Source of the DNA: WLND01 sp040398845
GTDB taxonomy: Bacteria; Actinomycetota; Actinomycetes; S36-B12
Length of the DNA stretch: 64,000 bases
Assembly: GCA_040398845.1 (NCBI GenBank)
Contig: JBBATH010000003.1
Coordinates: forward strand, 124,001 to 188,000
Reading direction: 5' to 3'
Shown: positions 9,282 through 17,181 of the stretch, piece by piece
Layout: every line of letters begins with the position of its first letter
Position numbering within the stretch: the first letter of the stretch is position 1
Position numbers and translations under genes: made by a program
Notes under the pieces: generated by a model
Database searches by the model: none
What the model saw: only the letters and a program-made list of their open reading frames with translations
Told to the model about the DNA's origin: nothing

Positions 9282-10345
9282 TTCTCGTCGCCCCTCGTTG
9301 CCCCGAACAGAATTTCATCCCAACTCGGTACGCTCGATCGGCGCGATTTCGCCTTGGGCTTTGACTTACCGCCTGAATTCGGCGGCTCCTCGCGTGTGAG
9401 CGCGACCGTTGGCTGATGCGCGACACCGCGGGACTCGGCGGACGCCGTAGCTGACAGCCGGGCCCTCTGCTCACGCGCCTGCTGTTCACGGGTCTGCTGC
9501 TCGCGTAACTCATACTCGCGCTCGCGCAGTTCATGTTCACGTCGCTGGTGCTCGCGTAGTTCGTGCTCGCGCAGTTCATGTTCACGTCGCTGGTGCTCGA
9601 GTTCTCGTAGCTCGTACTCGCGACGCTCCTGTTCGAGGAGACGTTCCTCTTGGTCAAGCCGCGTCTCGAGCTCACTCTCTCGCTCGAAGTCCGCGGCCCC
9701 TCGGTTGAAGTCCGCGACCTCTCGGTCGAAGAAGGGATCGGAGTCGAGTTCTCCGGAAGTTGGCAGGCTCACGAGGTGAGGTCGAGCCTCGCTGGGCGCG
9801 GTAAGGGGTCGCGGGTCGTCAACATCGTGGACCGGAGCTACAAGAAGCGGGGCACGGACCTCCCCGACCTGCTCGACACCCACCCCCATTAGCCGGCGGG
9901 CCGCCTCATCGATTGGGTGAAGATTTCGGCCAGCGTTGTCATAGGTCCACGATGCTTGAACCGGACCGCGCGCGGTCGTGAAAGATGCAATGACCACCCA
10001 CTTGCCGTCATCCCGTCGTCGGGCATCCCACGTGACGGACGCGCGGATCATTCCCTCGTCCCACAGCACCCGGGCCACCGTGTCGGCGAGTGTGACGCCA
10101 ACCCCAGTCACGGCGCCGCCGGATCGCCTCACTTCGACCGCTTGGGCGAGTTGAGCCACGTAGGCGCGCTCGGCGAGCAATGGGCCTGCATAGCGTTCAA
10201 CCTTGGCGAGGGGCCACCCGGTCTCCGCTGCGACTTCCTCCGCGGAGGATCCGGCACGCACACGCGCCTGAATCTCTTTGGGGCTCAGCGGTTCCAGGAC
10301 ATTCTCCAGCCGTTTCGACGCTCGGGGATCAGTCGAGCGCAGCAC
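9278..10345 (-). CDS. sepH: Septation protein SepH (DUF3071) with an unusual charged-repeat linker
   Basis: SepH binds FtsZ and stimulates its assembly at the division site in actinobacteria. Residues 19-165 match the DUF3071 core (LSPKEIQARVRAGSSAEEVA onward). The extreme C-terminus VPSWDEILFG near residue 339 is the conserved tail motif. Between them, residues 218-296 are an Arg/Glu/His/Leu-rich repeat, predicted to form a long charged helix. The GTG at 10345 is the only possible start before an in-frame stop at about 10402, so roughly 50 N-terminal residues that precede the core in most SepH proteins are missing. No good ribosome binding site is seen. Confidence 0.85.
   Translation of the reverse strand: MLRSTDPRASKRLENVLEPLSPKEIQARVRAGSSAEEVAAETGWPLAKVERYAGPLLAERAYVAQLAQAVEVRRSGGAVTGVGVTLADTVARVLWDEGMIRASVTWDARRRDDGKWVVIASFTTARGPVQASWTYDNAGRNLHPIDEAARRLMGVGVEQVGEVRAPLLVAPVHDVDDPRPLTAPSEARPHLVSLPTSGELDSDPFFDREVADFNRGAADFERESELETRLDQEERLLEQERREYELRELEHQRREHELREHELREHQRREHELREREYELREQQTREQQAREQRARLSATASAESRGVAHQPTVALTREEPPNSGGKSKPKAKSRRSSVPSWDEILFGATRGDEN
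9521..9599 (-). repeat. 45-base tandem repeat inside sepH
   Basis: An exact 34-base segment at 9521-9554 recurs at 9566-9599, a period of 45 bases or 15 codons. It encodes repeats of the type EHQRREHELRE, and further degenerate copies flank it. This points to expansion of the linker by slippage or unequal recombination. Confidence 0.85.
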
Positions 10346-10399
10346 GCCCCATGCGTACCGTCTATAACGTATCGCTTTTCGCCACTGAACCGGGGGACA

Positions 10400-11698
10400 T
10401 CAGCGGGCGTCGTCGCGAAAGGCACCGGGGGCTGGGCCCGCGATGGGGTCGGCGTTGAGCGGTGTACCCGGCGGACCCTCGTGGTACGGCTGCACTGAGG
10501 CGATGAGGCGTCGACGTGTGACGGCGATGACGAGGGCTGCGACGCCTGCCCCCGCGACGGGGAGGGCGAATGCCATCGTCGTGCCAGAGGCATCGATGGC
10601 GATGCCCGCCAGTGCCGTCCCAGCGGAGAATCCGAGGGCCAAGCCCGAGTTGCTCCAGGTGAGTCCCTCCGTGAGGAGGTTTGCAGGGACGAGACGCTCG
10701 GCGAGAGAGAATCCTGAGATGAGGGCTGGGGCGACGGCCGCCCCTGAGATGAAGGTCGCGACGGCGAGTGCAGGAACCGACCGAATGAATGGCATGGGAA
10801 TGAGCACCACCGCGAGGACGAGGTAGCAGATCATCGCCTGGGTGGGCAGTCGAATTTTCCAGTGCCGGGAGCCGAACCAAAGACCGCCGACGAGGGACCC
10901 CAGTGCCCAGAGGGCGAGGACGTAGCCGCCCGCGGCAGGAGTGCCAGACCGCACGGCGAACGCGATCGCGGAAACCTCGAAGGATCCGAAGACGAACCCG
11001 GTGCCGATCGCTGCGACGACAACGGGGAGCAGGCCGGGGAGCCTGATGGCCGACCCGCGGTGCTCAGTTGCCGGGGGAAGACTCGATGAGGCGGGTGGCT
11101 CGGTGGCTCGCTGCGCCGAGAGAAGTAGGCCACCGACAACAGTGAGGGCCGCGGCGAGTACGAGGGGCGAGGCTAGCGAGAGGCGCAAGGCCAAGGTGGC
11201 GACGAGCAGTGGTCCGATCGTGAAGATGAGTTCGTCGACAATGCTCTCGACGGCAAAGGCACTGCGGAGCAGAGGTGAGGATGCTTGGCCCAGCCGACCG
11301 ATCGTGTAGGCCCAGCGTGCGCGAACGATCGCCCCGATTGCGGGTTGGCTGGCTCCGGCGAGGGCAACGGTCAAGGCCTGCACGACGAGGGGGAGTCCGG
11401 ACTCGACGGTGAGGACGAAGGCAATGAGCCCTAAGGCATGGATGACGACGAGGATGGGAAGAACGCGGTGTTGGCCGTGGCGATCGACCAGCCTGCTCGT
11501 CCACAGGGCGCACGTCGCCGCTGGAAGCTGGAACGCGGCAGCGAGGAGGCCTGCCACGGCATATGAGCCGGTAACCCCCGAGATGTAAACAACGATCCCG
11601 AGGCCGATGATCGAGAGGGGCAGCCGTGCGATGAAGCCGGCCGACGAGAACCGGAGAGTACCCGGAATCCGGAGAACCTCGCGGTAAATGGTGAGCAC
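10400..11698 (-). CDS. Major facilitator superfamily transporter
   Basis: A 432-residue membrane protein with about twelve hydrophobic segments and the small-residue-rich texture of MFS permeases. A loop DRHGQHRVLP follows the second helix, where the MFS A-motif lies. It is probably an exporter of the kind annotated as drug or small-molecule efflux, but nothing shows the substrate. The GTG start is preceded at 8 nt by TACCGT, a possible leaderless -10 box. The gene diverges from the inositol monophosphatase-like gene and is followed on the same strand, 54 bases on, by sepH. Confidence 0.85.
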   Translation of the reverse strand: MLTIYREVLRIPGTLRFSSAGFIARLPLSIIGLGIVVYISGVTGSYAVAGLLAAAFQLPAATCALWTSRLVDRHGQHRVLPILVVIHALGLIAFVLTVESGLPLVVQALTVALAGASQPAIGAIVRARWAYTIGRLGQASSPLLRSAFAVESIVDELIFTIGPLLVATLALRLSLASPLVLAAALTVVGGLLLSAQRATEPPASSSLPPATEHRGSAIRLPGLLPVVVAAIGTGFVFGSFEVSAIAFAVRSGTPAAGGYVLALWALGSLVGGLWFGSRHWKIRLPTQAMICYLVLAVVLIPMPFIRSVPALAVATFISGAAVAPALISGFSLAERLVPANLLTEGLTWSNSGLALGFSAGTALAGIAIDASGTTMAFALPVAGAGVAALVIAVTRRRLIASVQPYHEGPPGTPLNADPIAGPAPGAFRDDAR

Positions 11699-11770
11699 GA
11701 TCCTGCACGGTACTCCTCATCGGGTCGGGCGGTGGGAATGTCCCTAGGCAGTGGGAGCAAGAATGCAGCA

Positions 11771-12610
11771 ATGACGGCTGTATCCCTCCCCGAACTGCTC
11801 TCTCGGCATCCACTTGTGGGCTTGGCATGGAAGGCGGCCGGTGCGGCTGCCGCCTTTCTGCATGACGAGAGACCTGATGCCCTTGCCATCGACACGAAGT
11901 CATCGCCGACCGACGCGGTGACGGAGATGGACCGCGGTGCCGAGGCTCGGCTCATAGAAATTCTGCTCGGTGCGCGCCCCACTGACGGCCTTCTCGGTGA
12001 GGAGGGTGGTGAGCGGCCGGGAACCTCCGGGGTGCGCTGGGTGGTTGATCCCCTTGATGGGACGGTGAACTACCTCTACCGAATCCCGTCTTGGGCGGTG
12101 TCGGTCGCGGCTGAGGTCGGCGGTGGCAGCGAGATCGGTGTCGTGGTGGCGCCGGCTCTGGGCGAGGCTTACATCGGTATTCGTGGTGGTGGTGCATGGA
12201 GCATCGAGGGCGATGAGGCGTGGCCGATGGCCGCGCGCGAATGCGGGAGCCTCGCGAACGCCCTCGTCTCGACCGGGTTCGGCTATTGCGCAAAGCGACG
12301 AGCGGAGCAGGCTGCAGTCGTGCAGGGACTCGCTCCGCTCGTGCGGGATTTCCGGCGGGCCGGGGCGGCGGTCGTCGACCTATGCTGGCTGGCTCGTGGC
12401 CGGCTCGACGGGCACTACGAGAGCGGCCTCAACAGATGGGACATTGCGGCGGGAGGGCTCATTGCCGCTGAAGCCGGCGCAATCGTCGCCGGGCTCCGGT
12501 CGGCGGACCCGAATGAGGGCACCTTCGTGGCGGCCGTTCCCGGAATCAACGAGGAGTTTCGCGCGGCGCTGATGGGAGCGGGCGCAGGTACATCGCTGGT
12601 GCTGGACTAG
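11771..12610 (+). CDS. Inositol monophosphatase family protein
   Basis: A magnesium-dependent phosphatase of the inositol monophosphatase/FBPase/CysQ superfamily. Metal ligands are visible in LLGEEGG near residue 76, in VVDPLDGTVNYLYRIPSW near residue 92, and in the C-terminal RWDIAAGGLIAAEAG near residue 222. The substrate may be myo-inositol 1-phosphate, histidinol phosphate or PAP; the sequence does not decide. Three starts are possible: GTG 11732, ATG 11738 and ATG 11771. I chose 11771 because it gives the family's normal N-terminus. The stop lies in a 20-base tandem duplication shared with the convergent gene. Confidence 0.87.
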   Translation: MTAVSLPELLSRHPLVGLAWKAAGAAAAFLHDERPDALAIDTKSSPTDAVTEMDRGAEARLIEILLGARPTDGLLGEEGGERPGTSGVRWVVDPLDGTVNYLYRIPSWAVSVAAEVGGGSEIGVVVAPALGEAYIGIRGGGAWSIEGDEAWPMAARECGSLANALVSTGFGYCAKRRAEQAAVVQGLAPLVRDFRRAGAAVVDLCWLARGRLDGHYESGLNRWDIAAGGLIAAEAGAIVAGLRSADPNEGTFVAAVPGINEEFRAALMGAGAGTSLVLD

Positions 12611-12635
12611 GAAATCTGGTGCTGGACTAGGAAAT
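12596..12635. repeat. 20-base tandem duplication at convergent gene ends
   Basis: Bases 12596-12615 are repeated exactly at 12616-12635. The CTAG in the first copy provides the TAG stop of the inositol monophosphatase-like gene. The CTAG in the second copy, read on the other strand, provides the TAG stop of the gamma carbonic anhydrase gene. Confidence 0.9.
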
Positions 12636-13145
12636 TCTGCGGAGATCAGCGTTGTACCAGTGCGCGTTGTGGACGTAGATGGCAACAGCATCGGCAAAGG
12701 AGTTGTCGGCGATGACGTGCTCGGTGATCTTCGCTGGGACTCCGAGGGCACGCGAGTTCCTCGAGACGATCATGCCGCCCGGGATGAGTGCGCTGGCCCC
12801 AACGAGCGCATGGGGGCCAATCGTCGCGGCATGAAGTACGACGGAGCCCGATCCGATGAGTGAGTCGTCGTGCACGGTGCAGCCTTCGAGGTGGACGTTA
12901 TGCCCGACAACACAGCGGTCGCCGACGACGGTGTCGTGCTCCGCGGTGCAGTGGATGATGGTGCCATCCTGAATCGACGTCTGAGCGCCGATCCTGATCG
13001 CACCGTGATCGCCGCGAAGGACAGCCGTCGGCCAGATGCTCGATTCTGGCCCGATGGTCACGTCACCAATGATCACTGCGTCGGGGTGAATGAAGGCAGC
13101 AGGGTCGATGATCGGAATTCGAGTGCCAAGTGCGTATACGGGCAT
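12627..13145 (-). CDS. Gamma carbonic anhydrase-like protein (left-handed beta helix)
   Basis: The 172-residue protein has the hexapeptide repeats of a left-handed beta helix and the histidines that bind metal in gamma-class carbonic anhydrases: His in IIHCTAEH, then VGHNVHLEGC. The family trimerises, and many members hydrate CO2, though activity varies. The ATG start has no ribosome binding site; TAATCT lies six bases upstream, suggesting a leaderless transcript. Confidence 0.88.
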   Translation of the reverse strand: MPVYALGTRIPIIDPAAFIHPDAVIIGDVTIGPESSIWPTAVLRGDHGAIRIGAQTSIQDGTIIHCTAEHDTVVGDRCVVGHNVHLEGCTVHDDSLIGSGSVVLHAATIGPHALVGASALIPGGMIVSRNSRALGVPAKITEHVIADNSFADAVAIYVHNAHWYNADLRRIS

Positions 13146-13151
13146 GGCGAA

Positions 13152-13157
13152 AGATTA
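13152..13157 (-). promoter_or_regulatory. Putative leaderless -10 box (TAATCT)
   Basis: TAATCT lies 6 nt upstream of the ATG of the gamma carbonic anhydrase gene, with no Shine-Dalgarno sequence between. Confidence 0.5.
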
Positions 13158-13217
13158 GTGTGTTGGGTCATGCTCACGAGATGGGCGTGCACACCAACAC
13201 TTGTCTAGGAGTTCACG

Positions 13218-13514
13218 ATGGCAACCGAAGAAGGCATGCCCCGCACGACTGACGAGGAGATATTGGAGGAAAGCATTGAGGACCTCAAGGACCGCCGGGC
13301 TGAAAAGTCGGCCGCCATGCTCGACGTTGACGAGGTCGAATTAGCTGAGACCCTCGAGCTGCCCGGGGCAGACCTTTCGGATGAGCGGCCCACCGTGGAG
13401 GCGCTGCCTCGGCAGGCCGACGAGTTCACCTGCTCGAAGTGTTTCCTGGTCCATCACCGCAGTCAGCTCGACCACGCCGATGCTGGTGGCGACGTGTGCA
13501 TGGAGTGCTCCTAG
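13218..13514 (+). CDS. DUF4193 family zinc-ribbon protein
   Basis: A 98-residue acidic protein of the actinobacterial DUF4193 family, function unknown. The N-terminal half is highly acidic and helical, with DDE-type patches and the segment SIEDLKDRR typical of the family. The C-terminus is a small zinc ribbon: CSKC near residue 75 and CMEC at residues 94-97. The ATG is preceded by TAGGAG, a good ribosome binding site with six bases of spacing. Next on the opposite strand is a DUF4235 gene, a common neighbour. Confidence 0.88.
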   Translation: MATEEGMPRTTDEEILEESIEDLKDRRAEKSAAMLDVDEVELAETLELPGADLSDERPTVEALPRQADEFTCSKCFLVHHRSQLDHADAGGDVCMECS

Positions 13515-13539
13515 GAGCAGGGTGACTGCGGTTCGGCGA

Positions 13540-13821
13540 TCAGGCCGTGTGAGTGGGCCGATTCGTGATGCGGTAGACGGCGACTTCAACAGCGGTGGCA
13601 GCGACTGCCGTGACGACGGACCACATGAGGATCCGGCCAATACTCACGCCCGGATCGCGCGGTCCGGGAGCATCAGCTCCGGTGGCTCGTCGGTAGCCGG
13701 CGTTGAGGGCCTTGCGGACGATCATCGTGGCCCCGATGGCCACGATAGGCGCAACAATGTGCATGAGTGCGTTGGGCTCTGATTCCTCAGGGGAGACCTG
13801 CAGTTCTTCCGAGGTATTCAC
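13540..13821 (-). CDS. DUF4235 family membrane protein
   Basis: A 93-residue protein of the DUF4235 family with two membrane-spanning segments, around residues 20-40 and 66-84, joined by a short basic loop. The function is not known. The GTG start follows CAGGAG with six bases of spacing. It ends 26 bases from the end of the convergent DUF4193 gene. Confidence 0.8.
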   Translation of the reverse strand: MNTSEELQVSPEESEPNALMHIVAPIVAIGATMIVRKALNAGYRRATGADAPGPRDPGVSIGRILMWSVVTAVAATAVEVAVYRITNRPTHTA

Positions 13822-13872
13822 GATTGCTCCTGTTACTCGTGCGCACGCTGCCGGTGCGGCTGCGGCTCGCCA

Positions 13873-14316
13873 TCACTGTAGCGCCCGGACGAGCTGGTCG
13901 GGGTGCTTGCTCGTGAGGATCCAAGTCGGATGCGGGTCAGTTGAATCGTTGAGCGTGACGAGGACCGCTGTCGAAGCAGTCCAAGGGCGCAGGAGGACGA
14001 AGGTTCGCGCATCTGCCAACGGCCCACGGTGGACACGTGTCCCCGCGGCGTCGAGCACGGTTGCTCCCTCGATGGACGAACGGGGGAGCCGGGCGCGCCC
14101 GGCAGTAAGCGCGGTGTCGGTCACCTCGACGACTGGGGAGGTGAGCCACAACAGCCATGACACCGAGAACCCACCACATGCGAAGGTCATCCCACCGAAC
14201 CAAGGATCGAGGGCTGCGCCGTAAGCGATGGCAACCATCGCAACGAGGGCAAGCACAATCCCGAACACCCACCACGGGGCTAGGAGTCGCTCTCGGAACA
14301 CTGATGCAGTCTTCAC
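13873..14316 (-). CDS. DUF3093 family membrane protein
   Basis: About 147 residues with two membrane helices (VFGIVLALVAMVAIAYGA, then a second near residue 48) and a C-terminal soluble part with beta strands. It matches DUF3093, which in actinobacteria stands next to dut. The function is unknown. Two GTG codons, at 14325 and 14316, could start it. I prefer 14316 because TACGGT (14324-14329) then lies 7 nt upstream, as in psuG. Confidence 0.8.
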   Translation of the reverse strand: MKTASVFRERLLAPWWVFGIVLALVAMVAIAYGAALDPWFGGMTFACGGFSVSWLLWLTSPVVEVTDTALTAGRARLPRSSIEGATVLDAAGTRVHRGPLADARTFVLLRPWTASTAVLVTLNDSTDPHPTWILTSKHPDQLVRALQ

Positions 14317-14323
14317 GTACGTC

Positions 14324-14329
14324 ACCGTA
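14324..14329 (-). promoter_or_regulatory. Putative leaderless -10 box of the DUF3093 gene (TACGGT)
   Basis: TACGGT lies 7 nt from the GTG at 14316, within the same 12-base context found before psuG. Confidence 0.4.
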
Positions 14330-14359
14330 ATCGGAATGCCCTTCAGCGGGTGATCTCGG

Positions 14360-14365
14360 TAGGGT
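14360..14365 (+). promoter_or_regulatory. Putative leaderless -10 box (TAGGGT)
   Basis: TAGGGT ends 7 nt before the ATG at 14373, and no ribosome binding site is present. The box is also one arm of a short inverted repeat AGGGT-CA-ACCCT. Confidence 0.5.
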
Positions 14366-14372
14366 CAACCCT

Positions 14373-14960
14373 ATGCCTGTGATCGCTCCCCCTGCTGGCG
14401 CGACGCTGCCGGATCGGCCGGCGCATGCACCAGCCCCGGGTGAATCCATCCCCTCGCACTACCGGTGGTGCTTCGGCTGTGGAGTGGATCATTCAACCGG
14501 CCTGCACATGCGGATCACGGCGCGCGATGGCCTACGGGTTACCGGTTCGTTTACCGTCACCGAGCATCATCAGGGAGCTCCGGGACTAGCCCACGGCGGA
14601 CTCCTCACCGCGGCGTTTGACGAGGTACTCGGGTCCTTGAACTGGCTGCTCGGAGACCCTGTCGTGACTGCGCAGATTCAGACTGACTTCCGGCGGCCGG
14701 TGCCGGTCGGATCAACCCTCATCATCGATGCCGATGTCGTTGGCGTGCACGGACGCAAGGTGTTCACCGCGGCGGTCGGTCGTCTCGGAAGTTCCGATGG
14801 GCTCGTGGCGGTCACCGCCTCGGCTTTGTTCATTCGCGTCCCGATCGAGCACTTCATGGAGCACGGCAATCCTCAACACATTGAGCAGGCCATCATTGAT
14901 CGGGCGAGTGGCGGGCCGGCCTGGCGCACGGGTGGCCACGACGTCGAGGTGAACCCGTGA
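14373..14960 (+). CDS. PaaI-family hotdog thioesterase
   Basis: A 195-residue hotdog-fold protein likely to hydrolyse an acyl-CoA or other thioester. The family motif is clear at GLAHGGLLTAAFDEVLG near residues 73-89, where the helix start carries the catalytic region. A Cys-Phe-Gly-Cys pair near residue 34 precedes the domain, as in many actinobacterial members. There is no signal peptide. The gene is followed after 28 bases by dut, with which it may be co-transcribed. The substrate is unknown. Confidence 0.85.
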   Translation: MPVIAPPAGATLPDRPAHAPAPGESIPSHYRWCFGCGVDHSTGLHMRITARDGLRVTGSFTVTEHHQGAPGLAHGGLLTAAFDEVLGSLNWLLGDPVVTAQIQTDFRRPVPVGSTLIIDADVVGVHGRKVFTAAVGRLGSSDGLVAVTASALFIRVPIEHFMEHGNPQHIEQAIIDRASGGPAWRTGGHDVEVNP

Positions 14961-14988
14961 TGAGAGAAGACATGGTTGGAGGTGGCTC

Positions 14989-15450
14989 ATGAATGGTGTC
15001 GAGGTGCTCGTTCAGCGACATGACCCGGGGCTGCCACTTCCGGCCTACGAGCATCCCGGCGATGCGGGCCTGGACCTGCGAAGTCGGATCGATGTGAGGA
15101 TTGAGCCCGGTGGTCGGTTCCTCGTGCCGACGGGCATCGCGATCGCCATGCGTCCGGGTTTCGCCGCCTTCGTTCACCCCCGCAGCGGGTTGGCGCTCCG
15201 GCACGGCGTCACGATTCTCAATGCCCCTGGGACTATCGATGCCGGGTATCGCGGTGAGATCAGCGTCATCCTTGTGAACCATGATCGGTACGAGTCGTTC
15301 GCAATCTCGCGAGGCGACAGGATCGCCCAGCTCGTGGTGACGTCGGTCGCGTTCGCAACGTTGGTGGAGGTGAGCGAACTCCCCGGATCCCATCGGGGTG
15401 CTGGCGGCTTTGGCAGCACGGGTGGGTTCATCGGTACGGTTGTCCCGTGA
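14989..15450 (+). CDS. dut: dUTP diphosphatase
   Basis: The enzyme hydrolyses dUTP to dUMP, keeping uracil out of DNA and supplying thymidylate synthesis. All five trimeric dUTPase motifs are readable: DAGLDLRS near residue 25, PRSGLALRHGV near residue 64, NAPGTIDAGYRGEI near residue 79, RGDRIAQLV near residue 107, and the C-terminal GAGGFGSTGG that closes over the site. The 153-residue length is typical. GGAGG stands before the ATG. The last four bases overlap the next gene (GTGA). Confidence 0.95.
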   Translation: MNGVEVLVQRHDPGLPLPAYEHPGDAGLDLRSRIDVRIEPGGRFLVPTGIAIAMRPGFAAFVHPRSGLALRHGVTILNAPGTIDAGYRGEISVILVNHDRYESFAISRGDRIAQLVVTSVAFATLVEVSELPGSHRGAGGFGSTGGFIGTVVP

Positions 15451-16067
15451 CCGATGACGTGCAAGCACAGGGCCCCTGGGATGAATCCGATGTCGACTTC
15501 GCGGACGGCGTCGATCGCGTTGATCTTGGCGCACTACTAGTCCCGTCGACAGAGGGCATGGACCTTCAGGTTCAAGTGGACGAACAGTCGGGCAATATCG
15601 TTCAGGTGACACTCGCCATGCTCGGATCAGCCGTTCAAGTACAGCCGTATGCGGCCCCGAGGTCCGGTGGCATGTGGGACGACATTAGGGGTCAGATCAA
15701 GAAGTCGATCAGTGCGGGAGGTGGCCTTGTCGAGGAGGCGACCGGCCCCTTCGGGATCGAACTCCGTGCACAGGTGAAGCCGTCCGATGGCGGCAACAAT
15801 CTGCAGCCTGCCCGATTCGTTGGCGTGGAGGGCAGCCGATGGTTCCTTCGTGCAGTCTTTCTGGGCAAGTCGGCACGACCCGGTCCCGAGGCGACAGCGC
15901 TAGAGGGCGTCGTGCGCGGCCTCGTCGTCGTTCGTGGTGGTGATGCCATGGCAGTTGGGGCCCCAATTGCCATGCGTCTTCCTGAGGCCATAGACCAAGC
16001 CGGACCGGCAGGACGCCCGCCGGTGAACCCCTTCGAGCGCGGGCCCGAGATTACTGAGATCCGGTAG
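15447..16067 (+). CDS. DUF3710 family protein
   Basis: A 206-residue soluble protein of DUF3710, found directly after dut in many actinobacteria. It begins with an acidic segment (PWDESDVDFADGVDRVDLGAL) and continues as mixed alpha/beta, with WFLRAVFLGKSA near residue 130 as the conserved core. The function is unknown. The GTG start overlaps the dut stop by four bases, so it is translationally coupled to dut. Confidence 0.85.
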   Translation: MTDDVQAQGPWDESDVDFADGVDRVDLGALLVPSTEGMDLQVQVDEQSGNIVQVTLAMLGSAVQVQPYAAPRSGGMWDDIRGQIKKSISAGGGLVEEATGPFGIELRAQVKPSDGGNNLQPARFVGVEGSRWFLRAVFLGKSARPGPEATALEGVVRGLVVVRGGDAMAVGAPIAMRLPEAIDQAGPAGRPPVNPFERGPEITEIR

Positions 16068-16070
16068 GGA

Positions 16071-16076
16071 TAGCCT
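16071..16076 (+). promoter_or_regulatory. Putative leaderless -10 box (TAGCCT)
   Basis: TAGCCT ends 6 nt before the GTG at 16083, with no ribosome binding site between. Confidence 0.5.
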
Positions 16077-16082
16077 GAGCAC

Positions 16083-16442
16083 GTGGGAATCGCAATCTGG
16101 GACCGACTGATGGGAAGCCGCGACGATCAGGAGGCAGATGAACTCCAGCGAGAGAGCGCGGATCGATCCTGCGGACGGATCTGCGATTGCGCCCCGGGGG
16201 ACACCGTAACCATCGCCGGAACCGTCCGGTCGATCACCCTGCGGCCGCGCAGTGAAGCGCCCTCGCTGGAAATCGACCTTTACGACGGCTCCGGCAGCAT
16301 TCGGGTGGTCTGGCTCGGGCGGCGCCGGATTCTGGGCGTGAGCGCGGGCCGACGTCTCGTTATCACCGGCCGTCTCAACCAGGTCGCCGGGCAACCGGTC
16401 GTCTACAACCCTCGGTACGAACTCAAGCCAATGGCGGCCTGA
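16083..16442 (+). CDS. OB-fold nucleic acid binding domain protein
   Basis: A 119-residue protein consisting mainly of one OB-fold of the tRNA-anticodon/RecG type (TVTIAGTVRSITLRP, then SGSIRVVWLGRR and LVITGRLNQ). Such a domain binds single-stranded nucleic acid or acts as an adaptor. The actinobacterial gene order dut, DUF3710, OB-fold, DUF3159 and trkA is preserved. The GTG start lacks a ribosome binding site, but TAGCCT lies six bases upstream. Confidence 0.82.
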   Translation: MGIAIWDRLMGSRDDQEADELQRESADRSCGRICDCAPGDTVTIAGTVRSITLRPRSEAPSLEIDLYDGSGSIRVVWLGRRRILGVSAGRRLVITGRLNQVAGQPVVYNPRYELKPMAA

Positions 16443-16443
16443 C

Positions 16444-17181
16444 GTGTCTGCAGAGCACCCGGTCGAAGCCCCGAAGCCTTCCGAGCCAGACGCCACTGGA
16501 TCGCCGCACCATCTGGCTCACGAGAGCAAGGCCGATGTACGCGCGGAGTCACTCCTTCTCGAACGCGCGATAGGTGGATGGCGGGGGATTATCGACTCGG
16601 GCCTGCCGACAGCAGTGTTCGTCATCTCGTTCATCGTGACATCGCAAAACCTCCGCTCATCCATCGTAGCCGCGATCATCGCGGGTCTGGCAATCGTCAT
16701 CTGGCGGCTCATTCGCAGAGAGAAACTCGGTCAGGTCGCCGCAGGCTTCATCGGTTTGGCGATCTCCGCTTGGTGGGCCTCGCGTAACGACAACGCATCA
16801 GATATCTATCTTCCAGGGATGCTCACGAACCTTGGGTACGGCTCGGCTTTTCTCATATCCATCATTGTGGGGTGGCCACTACTCGGTATCGCGATGGGAT
16901 TCCTCACCGGAGAGGGCACGAAATGGCGCCGCGATCCGCAGCTGCGAAGAGTCTATGCAGCGGCCTCGTGGATCTGGGTTGTCCTGTTCCTGAGCAGGCT
17001 CATCGTCCAGACGCCCCTCTACCTTGCGGGCTGGGTTGAGGTTCAGGGCATCGTGAAGATTGTCATGGGCTACCCACTCTTCCTCGGGGCGGCCTACTGG
17101 ACGTATCGCGTGCTCGCACCGGTGTTATCGAGCAAGCGGGCAGCACGCGAGGAAGCAGCACGTGGGGAAGACGGTGGTTAG
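16444..17181 (+). CDS. DUF3159 family membrane protein
   Basis: A 245-residue integral membrane protein with about six helices between residues 48 and 230, following a soluble N-terminus of some 40 residues. It matches DUF3159, an actinobacterial family with a resemblance to intracellular septation protein A, function unproven. It starts at GTG one base after the stop of the OB-fold gene, so the two are an operon. Its end overlaps the convergent trkA-like gene by 4 bases. Confidence 0.83.
   Translation: MSAEHPVEAPKPSEPDATGSPHHLAHESKADVRAESLLLERAIGGWRGIIDSGLPTAVFVISFIVTSQNLRSSIVAAIIAGLAIVIWRLIRREKLGQVAAGFIGLAISAWWASRNDNASDIYLPGMLTNLGYGSAFLISIIVGWPLLGIAMGFLTGEGTKWRRDPQLRRVYAAASWIWVVLFLSRLIVQTPLYLAGWVEVQGIVKIVMGYPLFLGAAYWTYRVLAPVLSSKRAAREEAARGEDGG

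Noticed and set aside
9480..9660. Repetitive DNA considered as a CRISPR-like or mobile repeat
   Set aside because: The repeat keeps the reading frame of sepH, with a 45-base period and no unique spacers.
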